A stretch of 64,000 bases of DNA. It comes from Psychrobacillus sp. BL-248-WT-3 (GTDB taxonomy: Bacteria > Bacillota > Bacilli > Bacillales_A > Planococcaceae). The notes under the pieces are model-generated. The model saw nothing but the letters and a program-made list of their open reading frames with translations, made no database searches and was not told where the DNA came from. Shown piece after piece: positions 56,155 to 64,000 of this stretch. Numbering within the stretch: the stretch's first letter is position 1; each line of letters begins with the position of its first letter. Where the stretch lies: NCBI RefSeq assembly GCF_012843435.1, contig NZ_JABAFC010000003.1, positions 62,001 through 126,000 on the forward strand, read 5' to 3'. The translations under genes were made by a program, and so were the position numbers.

Positions 56155-57075
56155 ATGTATGAAGGAATATTGCCTTTATGGAAAGAAAAAGGAATGACCT
56201 CACATGACTGCGTTTTTAAATTACGCAAAATATTGAAGATGAAACGGATTGGCCATACAGGAACATTAGATCCAAGTGTAGAAGGTGTATTGCCAATTTG
56301 TCTTGGTCAAGCTACTAAAGTATCCGAGTATATAATGAATGAAGGAAAAACCTATGTAGCTACTGTAACGATAGGCTCATCTACGACTACTGAGGATGCA
56401 GATGGTGATGTAGTAAAGGTAGATTCAAGTGAAAAACAATTCTCTATAGATCAAATAAAAAGTGTCCTTCAACAGTTGACTGGACAGATTACTCAAACTC
56501 CTCCAATGTATTCTGCGGTAAAAGTGAATGGTAAAAAGTTATATGAATATGCCCGCGAAGGTAAAGAGGTAGAGCGACCTAGTAGACAGGTGACTATACA
56601 TTATTTAAATCTTTTAGACGAAGATGATTTTTTTTCAGGTCAAGAAATTTCCTTTCAAATAGAAATTGGTTGCAGTAAAGGTACATATATACGTACACTT
56701 GCAGTACAAATAGGTGAACTTTTAGGTTATCCTGCACATATGTCTTCACTTGTTCGTACAGCATCAGGGAACTTTAATAAGTCACATTGTTTAACCCTTC
56801 AAGAGGTACAAGAAGCTTTAGAAGAGGGTGTATTGGATAACAATATATTACCTATTAAGCATGCACTCGCTAAATGGCCATCTGAAGAAATGGATGAGTC
56901 GTTAAAGAAATGGATTGCGAATGGAGCCGTCTTAGAGTTACATCCTCTCCTCAATACCAATGACAAAGTTGTTTTTACAGAGGAAGGGCAACCAGTTGCA
57001 GTTTATATTAAACATCCAACAAAAAATGGTATGATGAAACCAGAAAAAATGTTTTCATCAGAAAAAGGAGTATAA
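56155..57075 (+). CDS. truB: tRNA pseudouridine(55) synthase
   Basis: 306 aa from ATG 56155, 6 bases after GGGGTG; ATG 56152 also exists, and an earlier frame start would lie within the terminator. The catalytic Asp39 lies in RIGHTGTLDPSVEGVLPICL. TPPMYSAVKVNGKKLYEYAR near 131 and GTYIRTLAVQIGELLGY near 190 are family blocks. It makes psi55 in the tRNA T-loop. ribF follows 1 bp after its stop. Confidence 0.96.
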   Translation: MYEGILPLWKEKGMTSHDCVFKLRKILKMKRIGHTGTLDPSVEGVLPICLGQATKVSEYIMNEGKTYVATVTIGSSTTTEDADGDVVKVDSSEKQFSIDQIKSVLQQLTGQITQTPPMYSAVKVNGKKLYEYAREGKEVERPSRQVTIHYLNLLDEDDFFSGQEISFQIEIGCSKGTYIRTLAVQIGELLGYPAHMSSLVRTASGNFNKSHCLTLQEVQEALEEGVLDNNILPIKHALAKWPSEEMDESLKKWIANGAVLELHPLLNTNDKVVFTEEGQPVAVYIKHPTKNGMMKPEKMFSSEKGV

Positions 57076-57076
57076 T

Positions 57077-58021
57077 ATGAACGTTTATCATTTATCTTAT
57101 CCAAACCATTTATATAACATAAAGAACAATGAAGGATTTTCCCTAGCAATCGGCTTTTTTGATGGTGTTCATTTAGGTCATCGAGCTGTCATTCAAGAAG
57201 CCTTGGACAAAGGGAATAAAATGAATTTAAAAACAGCTGTAATGACATTTGATCCACATCCTTCTCTTGTTTTAGGTGGAAGGAAGGAACAGGTATTTTA
57301 TATAACTCCCTTGGAGCAGAAAATCGATATTTTGGAACAAATGAACGTAGATACACTGTTTGTAGTGAGATTTACATCTGACTTTGCAAAGCTAACTCCA
57401 GTTGAATTTATAGAATCTTTCATTAAACGAGCTAATGTAAAGCATGTTACTGCTGGCTTTGATTTTTCTTTTGGTGCTTTTGGTAAAGGGACAATGAAGG
57501 ATATGGCGGATCTTTCTGCTGGAGAGTACTCTGTTTCTGTAGTAGGTAAACAAGAAATGGAAGGCGATAAAATTAGTTCTACCAGAATACGTGGAGCACT
57601 TAAAGAAGGTAACGTGGAAGACGCAAAAGAACTTTTAGGTCGCCCATTTATGCTTACAGGCGTCGTGGTACATGGTGATAAGCGCGGAAGAACGATTGAT
57701 TTTCCTACTGCTAATATACAACCAAAAGAAGGTCAGTTTATACCGGCTATAGGTGTTTACGCAGTGAAGATACGCGTGCAGGAACAATGGTATGAGGGAG
57801 TGTGTAATGTAGGATATAAGCCTACATTCAATAATCCGGATGAAAAAAAATTGTCTATTGAAGTACATATCATTAACTTTGACCAATCTATTTATGGTGA
57901 AGAAGTGGCAGTCCATTGGTACAAGCGCATACGTGCGGAGCAAAAATTCAGTGGAATTGTAGAGCTTAAAGAACAAATCGGCAAGGATAAGCAAGTTGCT
58001 ATTGATTACTTCAAATTATAA
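57077..58021 (+). CDS. ribF: Bifunctional riboflavin kinase/FAD synthetase
   Basis: 314 aa. The N-terminal FMN adenylyltransferase has LAIGFFDGVHLGHRAVIQEA near 24 and TFDPHPSLVLGG. The C-terminal riboflavin kinase has VVHGDKRGRTIDFPTANIQP near 195 and GVCNVGYKPTF. It makes FMN and FAD from riboflavin. AAAGGAG lies just upstream in the truB end. In B. subtilis it is called ribC. Confidence 0.96.
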   Translation: MNVYHLSYPNHLYNIKNNEGFSLAIGFFDGVHLGHRAVIQEALDKGNKMNLKTAVMTFDPHPSLVLGGRKEQVFYITPLEQKIDILEQMNVDTLFVVRFTSDFAKLTPVEFIESFIKRANVKHVTAGFDFSFGAFGKGTMKDMADLSAGEYSVSVVGKQEMEGDKISSTRIRGALKEGNVEDAKELLGRPFMLTGVVVHGDKRGRTIDFPTANIQPKEGQFIPAIGVYAVKIRVQEQWYEGVCNVGYKPTFNNPDEKKLSIEVHIINFDQSIYGEEVAVHWYKRIRAEQKFSGIVELKEQIGKDKQVAIDYFKL

Positions 58022-58083
58022 TTTTTGAACCAAATGTTTCAGACAAACTGCTACTATGTTTGGAGAAGAAGCGTCTATAAAAG

Positions 58084-58112
58084 TTGCTTCACGTAACAGA
58101 TTATGCTATTCT
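58084..58112 (+). promoter_or_regulatory. Promoter candidate for rpsO
   Basis: TTGCTT (58084-58089), 17 bp and TATTCT (58107-58112) preceded by TGC (extended -10). It leaves a leader of about 93 nt. Confidence 0.45.
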
Positions 58113-58116
58113 TTAT

Positions 58117-58211
58117 AAGTACAAAATGTACTTAACCTTTCCTTGGCTTTTTCGATTCTCCAACGATTGCTCAGGAACAGGGGATATTAAGAATATTAGG
58201 AGGAAACCTAC
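58117..58211 (+). promoter_or_regulatory. Structured rpsO leader (possible S15 autoregulatory RNA)
   Basis: The leader begins with the hairpin AAGTACA-AAA-TGTACTT (58117-58133). It is followed by pyrimidine-rich CCTTTCC (58136-58142), which can pair with the GGAACAGGGG region near 58172-58182. The leader ends in TTAGGAGG before rpsO. S15 controls its own mRNA through 5' leaders in several bacteria; assignment here rests on position and foldability only. Confidence 0.4.
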
Positions 58212-58481
58212 ATGGCAATTACACAAGAACGCAAAAACGAACTAATCGCTGAGTACAGAACTCACGAAAGCGATACAGGATCTGCAGATATTCAAATCGC
58301 AATCCTTACAGAAGAGATTAACTCTTTAAACGAACATTTACGTACACATAAGAAAGATCATCACTCACGTCGTGGTCTATTCAAAATGGTTGGACGTCGT
58401 CGTAACTTATTAAAATACTTACGTGAAAACGAAGTACAACGTTACCGTGAACTAATCGCAAAACTTGGTTTACGTCGATAA
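58212..58481 (+). CDS. rpsO: 30S ribosomal protein S15
   Basis: 89 aa. [20 protein letters not shown] near residue 21 and [20 protein letters not shown] near 45 are the S15 signature that contacts 16S helices 20-22. It ends in an Arg-rich helix. AGGAGG lies 8 bases before the ATG. A strong terminator separates it from pnp. Confidence 0.98.
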   Translation: MAITQERKNELIAEYRTHESDTGSADIQIAILTEEINSLNEHLRTHKKDHHSRRGLFKMVGRRRNLLKYLRENEVQRYRELIAKLGLRR

Positions 58482-58493
58482 GATACACCTAGG

Positions 58494-58517
58494 AAAGCGG
58501 GATTTATCCCGCTTTTT
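58494..58517 (+). terminator. Rho-independent terminator after rpsO
   Basis: AAAGCGGGAT (58494-58503) pairs with ATCCCGCTTT (58506-58515), a very tight loop, then further T's. The rest of the gap to pnp (58518-58819) is AT-rich and holds the pnp promoter region only. Confidence 0.88.
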
Positions 58518-58619
58518 CTATTGGTATAAATTTTAATATATTAGGGAAAATATTATATATTAGTATTAGCAAGTAATTTCTGTTTTTTTAGTAAAATATT
58601 TCGCATAGTTCCGATATTT

Positions 58620-58647
58620 TTGATACACTACTTATGATACATATAAC
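58620..58647 (+). promoter_or_regulatory. Promoter candidate for pnp
   Basis: TTGATA (58620-58625), 16 bp and TATAAC (58642-58647), about 170 bp before the pnp start. Just after it, at the expected transcription start, is the perfect 10-bp palindrome TAGCGCGCTA (58653-58662). A long leader of about 160 nt follows, with a small hairpin (CTTCT-AATG-AGAAG). Confidence 0.4.
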
Positions 58648-58819
58648 CACTATAGCGCGCTAAACATTAGACTGCGTTATATTTCAAGTTGTATAGAAAT
58701 AGTAGATGATTTGTGAAAGTGTGCACTTCTAATGAGAAGGAATCTTTCTTAGGATTGTCGAAAAATTTATTATAGCTAATTAAAAAGAAGTTTTTTGAAG
58801 TTGAGAGGAGTCCAGATTA

Positions 58820-60937
58820 ATGAGTGAAAAGAAAGTATTTACACACGAATGGGCAGGCCGTCCATTGCAAGTAGAAATTGGACAACTTGCAAAACAAGCG
58901 AATGGGGCAGTTCTAGTAAGATATGGTGATACTAGCGTATTATCCGTAGCGACTGCATCTAAACAACCAAAGAATTTAGATTTCTTTCCATTAACAGTGA
59001 ACTATGAAGAGAAATTATATGCCGTTGGTAAAATTCCTGGTGGGTTTATTAAGCGTGAAGGTCGTCCTTCTGAAAGAGCGATTTTAACAAGCCGTTTAAT
59101 CGACCGTCCAATTCGCCCATTATTCCCGGATGGCTTCCGTAATGAAGTTCAGGTAATCTCTATTGTTATGTCAGTAGACCAAAACTGTTCTTCTGAGATG
59201 GCTGCAATGCTAGGTTCTTCTTTAGCACTAAGTGTATCCGACATTCCGTTTGATGGACCGATTGCAGGTGTTCAGGTAGGCCTAATAGGGGATGAGTTCA
59301 TCATTAACCCAACGGTAGACCAAATGGAAAAGAGTATTTTAGATTTAACTGTAGCTGGAACAAAAGATGCGATTAACATGGTAGAAGCAGGAGCTAAAGA
59401 GGTTTCTGAGGAAGTCGTTTTAGAAGCAATTATGTTTGGGCATAGTGAAATCGTAAAATTGATTGAATTCCAAGAAAAAATTGTTGCAGAAATCGGTAAA
59501 GAGAAAAAAGACATTCCTTTATTTGAACTAGACAAAGAACTTTTTGGTGAAATTAAAGAACTATGCGAAGCTAAGCTAGTACAAGCTATCCAAGTACAAG
59601 AAAAGCATGCTCGTGAAGATGCAATATCTGAAGTGAAAAATGAAGTGTTAGAGCAATATAAAGAAAAAGAAGCAACAGATGAAACGTTGAAACAAGTGCG
59701 TGAAATTCTGGATGCTATGGTTAAAGAAGAAGTGCGTCGCTTGATCACAGAAGAAAAAGTACGTCCGGATGGTCGTGGTGTAGCTGAAATTCGTCCATTA
59801 TCTTCTGAAGTAGGTGTTTTACCTCGTACGCATGGTTCTGGTCTATTCACACGTGGACAAACTCAAGCTTTGAGTATTTGTACATTAGGACCGCTTGGTG
59901 ATGTGCAAATTATTGATGGTATTGGCTTAGAGGAATCTAAACGCTTTATGCACCATTATAATTTCCCACAATTCAGTGTGGGTGAAACTGGTCCAATCCG
60001 TGCTCCTGGTCGTCGTGAAATTGGTCATGGTGCCTTAGGTGAACGTGCATTAGAAGCAGTTATTCCAGACGAAAATGATTTCCCATATACACTTCGCTTA
60101 GTTGCTGAGGTGTTAGAATCAAATGGTTCTACTTCACAAGCAAGTATTTGTGCTTCTACCCTTGCTATGATGGATGCTGGTGTTCCGCTTAAAGCTCCAG
60201 TTGCTGGTATAGCAATGGGACTTGTTAAAAAAGGAGAGCATTACACAATCCTAACTGATATTCAAGGAATGGAAGATCACCTTGGGGATATGGACTTTAA
60301 AGTAGCAGGTACTTCTAAAGGGATTACAGCACTTCAAATGGATATCAAAATAGACGGATTATCTAAAACAATTTTAGAGGAAGCTCTTGAGCAAGCTAAA
60401 ATTGGACGTATGCAAATTTTAGAAAGTATGCTTGCTACTATTGGTGAGCCACGCCAAAGCTTATCTAAATATGCACCAAAAATTACAGTTATTAAGATTA
60501 ATCCAGATAAAATCCGCGATGTTATCGGACCGGGTGGTAAACAAATCAACAAAATCATTGATGAAACTGGCGTAAAAATTGATACAGAGCAAGATGGTAC
60601 AATTTATATCGCTTCAGCAGATGAAGAAATGATTGCTCGTGCAAAACAAATTATTGAAGACATCGTGCGTGTAGCTAAAGTAGGAGAATACTACTTAGGA
60701 AAAGTGAAACGTATTGAAAAATTTGGTGCATTTGTTGAAATCTTCAACGGTAAAGATGGCTTGCTTCATATCTCTGAAATTCAAGAAGAACGTACGAAAA
60801 ACGTAGAAGACGTTCTGAAACTTGGCGACGAGCTTTTAGTAAAAGTTATTGAAATCGACAACCAAGGCCGCGTTAACTTATCTCGTAAAGTAGTAATTAA
60901 AGAAGAAAAAGAACGCGCAGAACAACAAGATAACTAA
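58820..60937 (+). CDS. pnp: Polynucleotide phosphorylase (PNPase)
   Basis: 705 aa. It has two RNase PH-like domains ([20 protein letters not shown] near 33; [20 protein letters not shown] near 335), the PNPase helical linker, then KH ([20 protein letters not shown] near 566) and S1 ([20 protein letters not shown] near 625) domains. It degrades RNA 3' to 5' phosphorolytically. GAGAGGAG precedes the ATG. A terminator follows at once. Confidence 0.98.
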   Translation: MSEKKVFTHEWAGRPLQVEIGQLAKQANGAVLVRYGDTSVLSVATASKQPKNLDFFPLTVNYEEKLYAVGKIPGGFIKREGRPSERAILTSRLIDRPIRPLFPDGFRNEVQVISIVMSVDQNCSSEMAAMLGSSLALSVSDIPFDGPIAGVQVGLIGDEFIINPTVDQMEKSILDLTVAGTKDAINMVEAGAKEVSEEVVLEAIMFGHSEIVKLIEFQEKIVAEIGKEKKDIPLFELDKELFGEIKELCEAKLVQAIQVQEKHAREDAISEVKNEVLEQYKEKEATDETLKQVREILDAMVKEEVRRLITEEKVRPDGRGVAEIRPLSSEVGVLPRTHGSGLFTRGQTQALSICTLGPLGDVQIIDGIGLEESKRFMHHYNFPQFSVGETGPIRAPGRREIGHGALGERALEAVIPDENDFPYTLRLVAEVLESNGSTSQASICASTLAMMDAGVPLKAPVAGIAMGLVKKGEHYTILTDIQGMEDHLGDMDFKVAGTSKGITALQMDIKIDGLSKTILEEALEQAKIGRMQILESMLATIGEPRQSLSKYAPKITVIKINPDKIRDVIGPGGKQINKIIDETGVKIDTEQDGTIYIASADEEMIARAKQIIEDIVRVAKVGEYYLGKVKRIEKFGAFVEIFNGKDGLLHISEIQEERTKNVEDVLKLGDELLVKVIEIDNQGRVNLSRKVVIKEEKERAEQQDN

Positions 60938-60962
60938 TAATTAAAATATACGTAAACAAAAG

Positions 60963-60996
60963 GTTGTCCGTAGATCCAATCTACGGCAACTTTTTT
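60963..60996 (+). terminator. Rho-independent terminator after pnp
   Basis: GTTG-T-CCGTAGAT (60963-60975) pairs with ATCTACGG-CAAC (60979-60990) with one bulged base, then six T's. It lies 25 bp after the pnp stop. Confidence 0.88.
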
Positions 60997-61006
60997 AAAT
61001 AACTAA

Positions 61007-61378
61007 AGAAAAGCGCAACCGCCTGTCTCTGCCCCGACAGGCAAATGGAAAAAAGCGAGGAGGCAGCTCTACAGCCACCGCAGTATTTTCCCATTTGACC
61101 CCGAGGGGAAAGGCGGTGGAGCTAGACATAATAGAAAAGCGCAGGCGCCTATTACTGCCCCGACAGGCAAATGGGAAAATGCGAGGAGGCAGCTCTACAG
61201 CCACCGCAGTATTTTCCCATTTGACCCCGAGGGGCAAGGCGGTGGAGCTAGACAACAACCAGAAAAGCGCAACCGCCTGTCTCTGCCCCGACAGGCAAAT
61301 GGGAAAAAGCGAGGAGGCAGTTCTCAGCCACCGGAGCTTTTAACCATTTGACCCCGAGGGGCAAGGCTGCTTGCGCTA
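61007..61378. repeat. Tandem array of three ~126-bp palindromic units
   Basis: Units start at 61007, 61133 and 61261, each with AGAAAAGCGC. Each contains GCCCCGACAGGCAAATGG, then AGCGAGGAGGCAG, and the opposing TTTTCCCATTTGACCCCGAG (or TTAACCATTTG in unit 3). CAAATGGGAAAA pairs with TTTTCCCATTTG, so each unit folds into a long stem; unit 3 is the most diverged and its end is changed (GCTGCTTGCGCTACA). Units 1 and 2 end in GGCGGTGGAGCTAGAC. The open frames across the array on both strands repeat with the units and do not look like a real protein. The 482-bp gap before mlpA contains nothing else. Confidence 0.9.
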
Positions 61379-61419
61379 CAAATAAAAAATAAATGAATAG
61401 ATTAGATAGAGGTGCTATA

Positions 61420-62649
61420 TTGATAAAGAAGAAAACGTGTAAGAATGGGTTGCGTATAGTGCATGAGCATATTCCACATGTGCGATCTGTTGCAGTAGGC
61501 ATATGGGTTCAGGCTGGATCAAGATATGAATTGCCAGAGGAAAATGGGTTAACTCATTTTATTGAGCATATGTTATTTAAAGGCACTAATACTAGAACAG
61601 CAAGACAAATCGCCGAAGAGTTCGATCGTATTGGTGGAAATATTAACGCCTTTACTTCAAAAGAAAATACTTGCTACTATGCAAAGGTTCTCGATCACCA
61701 TGCAAAATATGCTGTTGAGATACTTTCAGATATGTTTTTTAACTCCACATTCGATCCAATCGAATTAGATAAAGAACGACAAGTAGTATTAGAGGAAATC
61801 AAAATGGTAGAAGATACCCCTGATGATATCGTACATGAGTATCTATGGCAGGCTATGTTCCCAAATGATCCTTTAGGTGCTCCTATATTAGGAACCGAAG
61901 ATACATTAAATACATTTACAAGGGAATCCATCATATCTTATATGGAAAAACACTACACACCGAAAAATATTGTAATTTCAGTAGCAGGAAACATTTCTGA
62001 GGATCTATTAGGCTATATAGAGTCATTGTTTGGTGATTTTAAGCAACCAATCTTAGAGGTGGCACAATTTAGCACACCTGTTATTAAACCTGTGTATACG
62101 GAAAGCCATAAAGATACAGAGCAAGCCCACTTATGTTTAGCTTATCCTGGGCTTAGTGTGAAGGCGGACAATATATACAGTCTTGTAGTGTTGAATAATA
62201 TACTTGGTGGAAGCATGTCCTCAAGACTTTTCCAAGAAATTCGAGAAGAAAAAGGGCTAGCCTATTCTATTTACTCATATCATTCGTCATATGAAGATAC
62301 GGGAGTTGTTGCCATTTATGGCGGAACCTCTTGCAATCAATTAGAAGAATTAAAGAGCTCTATTAATGAAACGATTCAAACTGTCTTGGAGCACGGCTTT
62401 ACGGAGACAGAAGTTTCAAACGCTAAAGAACAGCTTAAAGGAAACCTTTTGTTAGGACTGGAAAGCTCAAACTCTAGAATGAACAGAAACGGTAAAAATG
62501 AATTATTATATGGCAAGCATCGCTCATTAGATGAAGTAAGCGATTCAATTGATGAAGTTACTTTGGAGTCCGTAATGGACCTTACAAAAGAAATATTCTC
62601 TCATAAGCCTGCTATTTCTGTAATTATGCCTAAAGACGTCGAGTGTTAA
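61420..62649 (+). CDS. mlpA: M16 family zinc peptidase MlpA (YmxG)
   Basis: 409 aa from TTG 61420, 6 bases after GAGGTG; an upstream ATG at 61393 has no ribosome binding site, and B. subtilis MlpA starts with the equivalent MIKxxTCxNG. The inverted zinc motif HFIEH (His46, Glu49, His50) is intact. NAFTSKENTCYYAKVLDHHA near 72 and GGSMSSRLFQEIREEKGLAY near 266 are family blocks. It is a pitrilysin/MPP-type protease. The stop codon lies in its terminator loop. Confidence 0.95.
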   Translation: MIKKKTCKNGLRIVHEHIPHVRSVAVGIWVQAGSRYELPEENGLTHFIEHMLFKGTNTRTARQIAEEFDRIGGNINAFTSKENTCYYAKVLDHHAKYAVEILSDMFFNSTFDPIELDKERQVVLEEIKMVEDTPDDIVHEYLWQAMFPNDPLGAPILGTEDTLNTFTRESIISYMEKHYTPKNIVISVAGNISEDLLGYIESLFGDFKQPILEVAQFSTPVIKPVYTESHKDTEQAHLCLAYPGLSVKADNIYSLVVLNNILGGSMSSRLFQEIREEKGLAYSIYSYHSSYEDTGVVAIYGGTSCNQLEELKSSINETIQTVLEHGFTETEVSNAKEQLKGNLLLGLESSNSRMNRNGKNELLYGKHRSLDEVSDSIDEVTLESVMDLTKEIFSHKPAISVIMPKDVEC

Positions 62650-62663
62650 TCGACGTCTTTTTT
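62632..62663 (+). terminator. Rho-independent terminator overlapping the mlpA stop
   Basis: AAAGACGTCGA (62632-62642) pairs perfectly with TCGACGTCTTT (62650-62660), followed by T's. The stop codon TAA (62647-62649) sits in the loop, so the left arm encodes the last residues. Confidence 0.85.
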
Positions 62664-62669
62664 ATTTTT

Positions 62670-62962
62670 TTAAAAGCTTTGTTAAAGTTATTGGTTGTTT
62701 AGATTAACAATTTTTTATAGTGACTGTAGACATAAACACAGGAACTTTCAAATGGCTATTAAGAACATAAATAGTTATGAAATTGGGGTTGGTGACAGTT
62801 ATTCAGGTTATTTATGCGAGTAAATTTTTTAGCGATCGATGCTAAAGCTGTTCCATTTATTGATTGGAGCGCCAGACGGCGACTCCTATGGGATGGGTGA
62901 TGGCTTATCGCTCACCCCGAGGAAAGCGTCCGGCTGGTGCGAAAAATCAACTCTACTCTCTG
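62670..62962 (+). repeat. Dispersed intergenic repeat, copy B (293 bp)
   Basis: This is the inverted partner of copy A at 45809-46152. It begins TTAAAAGCTTTGTTAAAG right after the mlpA terminator and includes CTTTCAAATGGCTATTAA, ATTGATTGGAGCGCC, GGTGATGGCTTATCGCTCAC and GAAAGCGTCCGGCTGG. It lacks about 42 bp present in copy A. It fills most of the 439-bp gap before ymxH; no gene is evident. Confidence 0.85.
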
Positions 62963-63005
62963 ATTTAAGATTTATTCATATCCTCTCCTGTAGTTACGCT
63001 AGGAG

Positions 63006-63027
63006 CCCATTATTTTAATGGGTTTTT
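63006..63027 (+). terminator. Terminator-like hairpin upstream of ymxH
   Basis: CCCATTA-TTT-TAATGGG (63006-63022) followed by five T's. No gene on the + strand ends just before it, since mlpA already has a terminator 340 bp upstream. It could be a remnant of a lost gene or block repeat-derived transcription. Confidence 0.55.
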
Positions 63028-63029
63028 AA

Positions 63030-63058
63030 TTCACTTTGTTTTAAAGATGGCATATACA
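63030..63058 (+). promoter_or_regulatory. Promoter candidate for ymxH-dpaA
   Basis: TTCACT (63030-63035), 17 bp and TATACA (63053-63058), 31 bp before the ymxH start. The sequence resembles a SigA promoter. DpaAB genes are often under mother-cell SigK in B. subtilis; I could not confirm such a site by eye. Confidence 0.35.
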
Positions 63059-63088
63059 TAAGTAGAGATTAAATGAGGAGGGGACAGA

Positions 63089-63361
63089 TTGTTACTTTCG
63101 GAACTTGCAGAAAAAGAGCTTATTCAAGTGAAAGATGGATCGAGATATGGAAGGCTGGCAGACACTGAATTATTATTTAATCCACAAACGGGTAAAATAC
63201 TTGGGTTTGAATTATATCAAAAATCTTCATCTTTTTTTCAATCCAATAAAGCTCCTAGGAGAAAAGAGTTTATATCCTGGGAAGAAATAATTCTTATTGG
63301 TAAAGATCGAATTTTGTTCAATGAAACTGACTCTTCGATAGAAACAAGTGTATACCCATGA
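63089..63361 (+). CDS. ymxH: YlmC/YmxH family PRC-barrel sporulation protein
   Basis: 90 aa from TTG 63089, 7 bases after GAGGAGGGG. LSELAEKELIQVKDGSRYGR and the KILGFELYQKSSSFFQS segment are characteristic of this PRC-barrel family. B. subtilis ymxH also lies between mlpA and spoVFA. Function is not known. The stop overlaps dpaA by 4 bp (ATGA). Confidence 0.88.
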   Translation: MLLSELAEKELIQVKDGSRYGRLADTELLFNPQTGKILGFELYQKSSSFFQSNKAPRRKEFISWEEIILIGKDRILFNETDSSIETSVYP

Positions 63362-64000
63362 AGAAAAAAATTGCAATTATCGGAACAGACCCACGCTTAA
63401 ATTTTTTGCAACAATCTGTGTCTGACTATTTAGATACTCAATTGTATCCAACGATGACATGGGATACAGAACTCAGAGAAACTATTTTTGCATATGAACC
63501 AGAGGTTATTTTTTTACCGATTCAACCAATCCAAACAGATTGCTCCTTGGAATTGCCTCCCAGTTGTCAAACCCTTTTTATAGGTAAAACAAACGAAAGC
63601 ATTGATAGGGAATCTAAAAAAGATACTATTCAGCCCTTTTATTATTTAGAGGACGAAGAATGGATTTGGGAAAATGCCAACCTCACTGCTGAGGGCTTTA
63701 TCAATTATTTTTACTTATATGAAAAACAAGCAATTTATAACAAAAAATTCATCATTACCGGATACGGAAGGGTAGGTAAAAGATTAGCACTTGCTTTGCA
63801 TCATTTGGGAGCCGAAGTTATTATCTCTGTTAGATCGGAGCTTCAACTTTACGAAGCTAAAAGCTCTGGCTATCAAATAGTAACCCTTGATAATGTTTTG
63901 GACCAGCAAGGTAAGGACGCCTATCTGGTTAATACAATCCCTACCAAGTGGTTAAAGAATGAAAATGCAGCCTCTTTCAATCGAGTTTTTGACCTCGCCT
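63358..64000 (+). CDS. dpaA: Dipicolinate synthase subunit A, 3'-truncated
   Basis: The frame is open from ATG 63358 to the window end (214 codons plus one base) and the gene continues beyond it. Residues 4-14 (KIAIIGTDPRL) start the N-terminal domain. A Rossmann NAD(P)-binding motif, FIITGYGRVGKRLALALHHL, lies at about 130-149, followed by GAEVIISVRSE. The product makes dipicolinic acid, the spore core chelator, with DpaB. This and ymxH mark a sporulating organism. It is the B. subtilis spoVFA location, with modest similarity to that protein. Confidence 0.85.
   Translation, partial: MKKKIAIIGTDPRLNFLQQSVSDYLDTQLYPTMTWDTELRETIFAYEPEVIFLPIQPIQTDCSLELPPSCQTLFIGKTNESIDRESKKDTIQPFYYLEDEEWIWENANLTAEGFINYFYLYEKQAIYNKKFIITGYGRVGKRLALALHHLGAEVIISVRSELQLYEAKSSGYQIVTLDNVLDQQGKDAYLVNTIPTKWLKNENAASFNRVFDLA

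Noticed and set aside
59272-59850. 192-codon open frame on the minus strand inside pnp
   Set aside because: It is fully antisense to PNPase, Ser/Thr-rich as expected for the complement of Glu/Lys codons, and has no family resemblance or ribosome binding site.
60995-61343. Open frames of 82-87 codons on both strands across the tandem array
   Set aside because: The peptides repeat exactly with the DNA units (PLGVKWENTAVAVELPP-type), with no ribosome binding site. They are by-products of the palindromic repeats.
61007-61378. CRISPR-like array
   Set aside because: Units are 118-128 bp, contiguous, without spacers, and no cas genes are near.

Overview
The window is a gene-dense, low-GC, collinear stretch in which every supported gene lies on the + strand. 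Gene content and order match the conserved chromosomal backbone of endospore-forming Bacillales: sucCD-dprA-topA-trmFO-xerC-hslVU-codY, then the fla/che operon, rpsB-tsf-pyrH-frr, uppS-cdsA-dxr-rseP, polC, rimP-nusA-infB-rbfA-truB-ribF, rpsO, pnp, mlpA-ymxH-dpaA. FliY in place of FliN, CheC/CheD, SwrB and SwrD homologues, PolC-type polymerase and dipicolinate synthase (spore-specific) point to Bacillaceae or Planococcaceae/Caryophanaceae. AT-richness, a Gln/Asn/Arg-rich IF-2 and the intergenic repeat types suggest the Psychrobacillus/Lysinibacillus/Sporosarcina side, but the genus is inference.

Layout. 1-10.2 kb: TCA-cycle end (sucC partial, sucD), DNA uptake and topology (dprA, topA), tRNA methylation (trmFO), and the xerC-hslV-hslU-codY cluster. 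10.3-38.2 kb: one long flagellar/chemotaxis operon of about 34 genes, covering rod, MS-ring, switch, export apparatus, hook, chemotaxis signalling, sigD and swrB. It is preceded by a plausible SigA promoter and a CodY-like site just downstream of codY. A candidate terminator followed by an extended -10 promoter lies just before sigD. 38.2-45.6 kb: translation and envelope genes (rpsB, tsf, pyrH, frr, uppS, cdsA, dxr, rseP). 46.3-50.6 kb: polC. 50.6-58 kb: the nusA-infB operon with truB and ribF. 58-64 kb: rpsO, pnp, mlpA, ymxH and the start of dpaA, cut by the window end.

The unusual material is mostly between genes. Two diverged copies of a roughly 300-bp repeat lie in opposite orientation 16.5 kb apart (45809-46152 and 62670-62962). 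One sits where Bacillus subtilis has proS. A tandem array of three roughly 126-bp palindromic units (61007-61378) sits where B. subtilis has ylxY. Several RNA structures may set expression inside operons: a hairpin over the fliF Shine-Dalgarno, a strong hairpin between the swrD Shine-Dalgarno and start codon, and structured leaders before rpsB, rimP-nusA and rpsO. Two small flagellar-operon genes (36198-36494 and 37381-37677) are of unknown function. I saw no CRISPR array, prophage, transposase, rRNA or tRNA gene, and no clearly novel multi-gene system.
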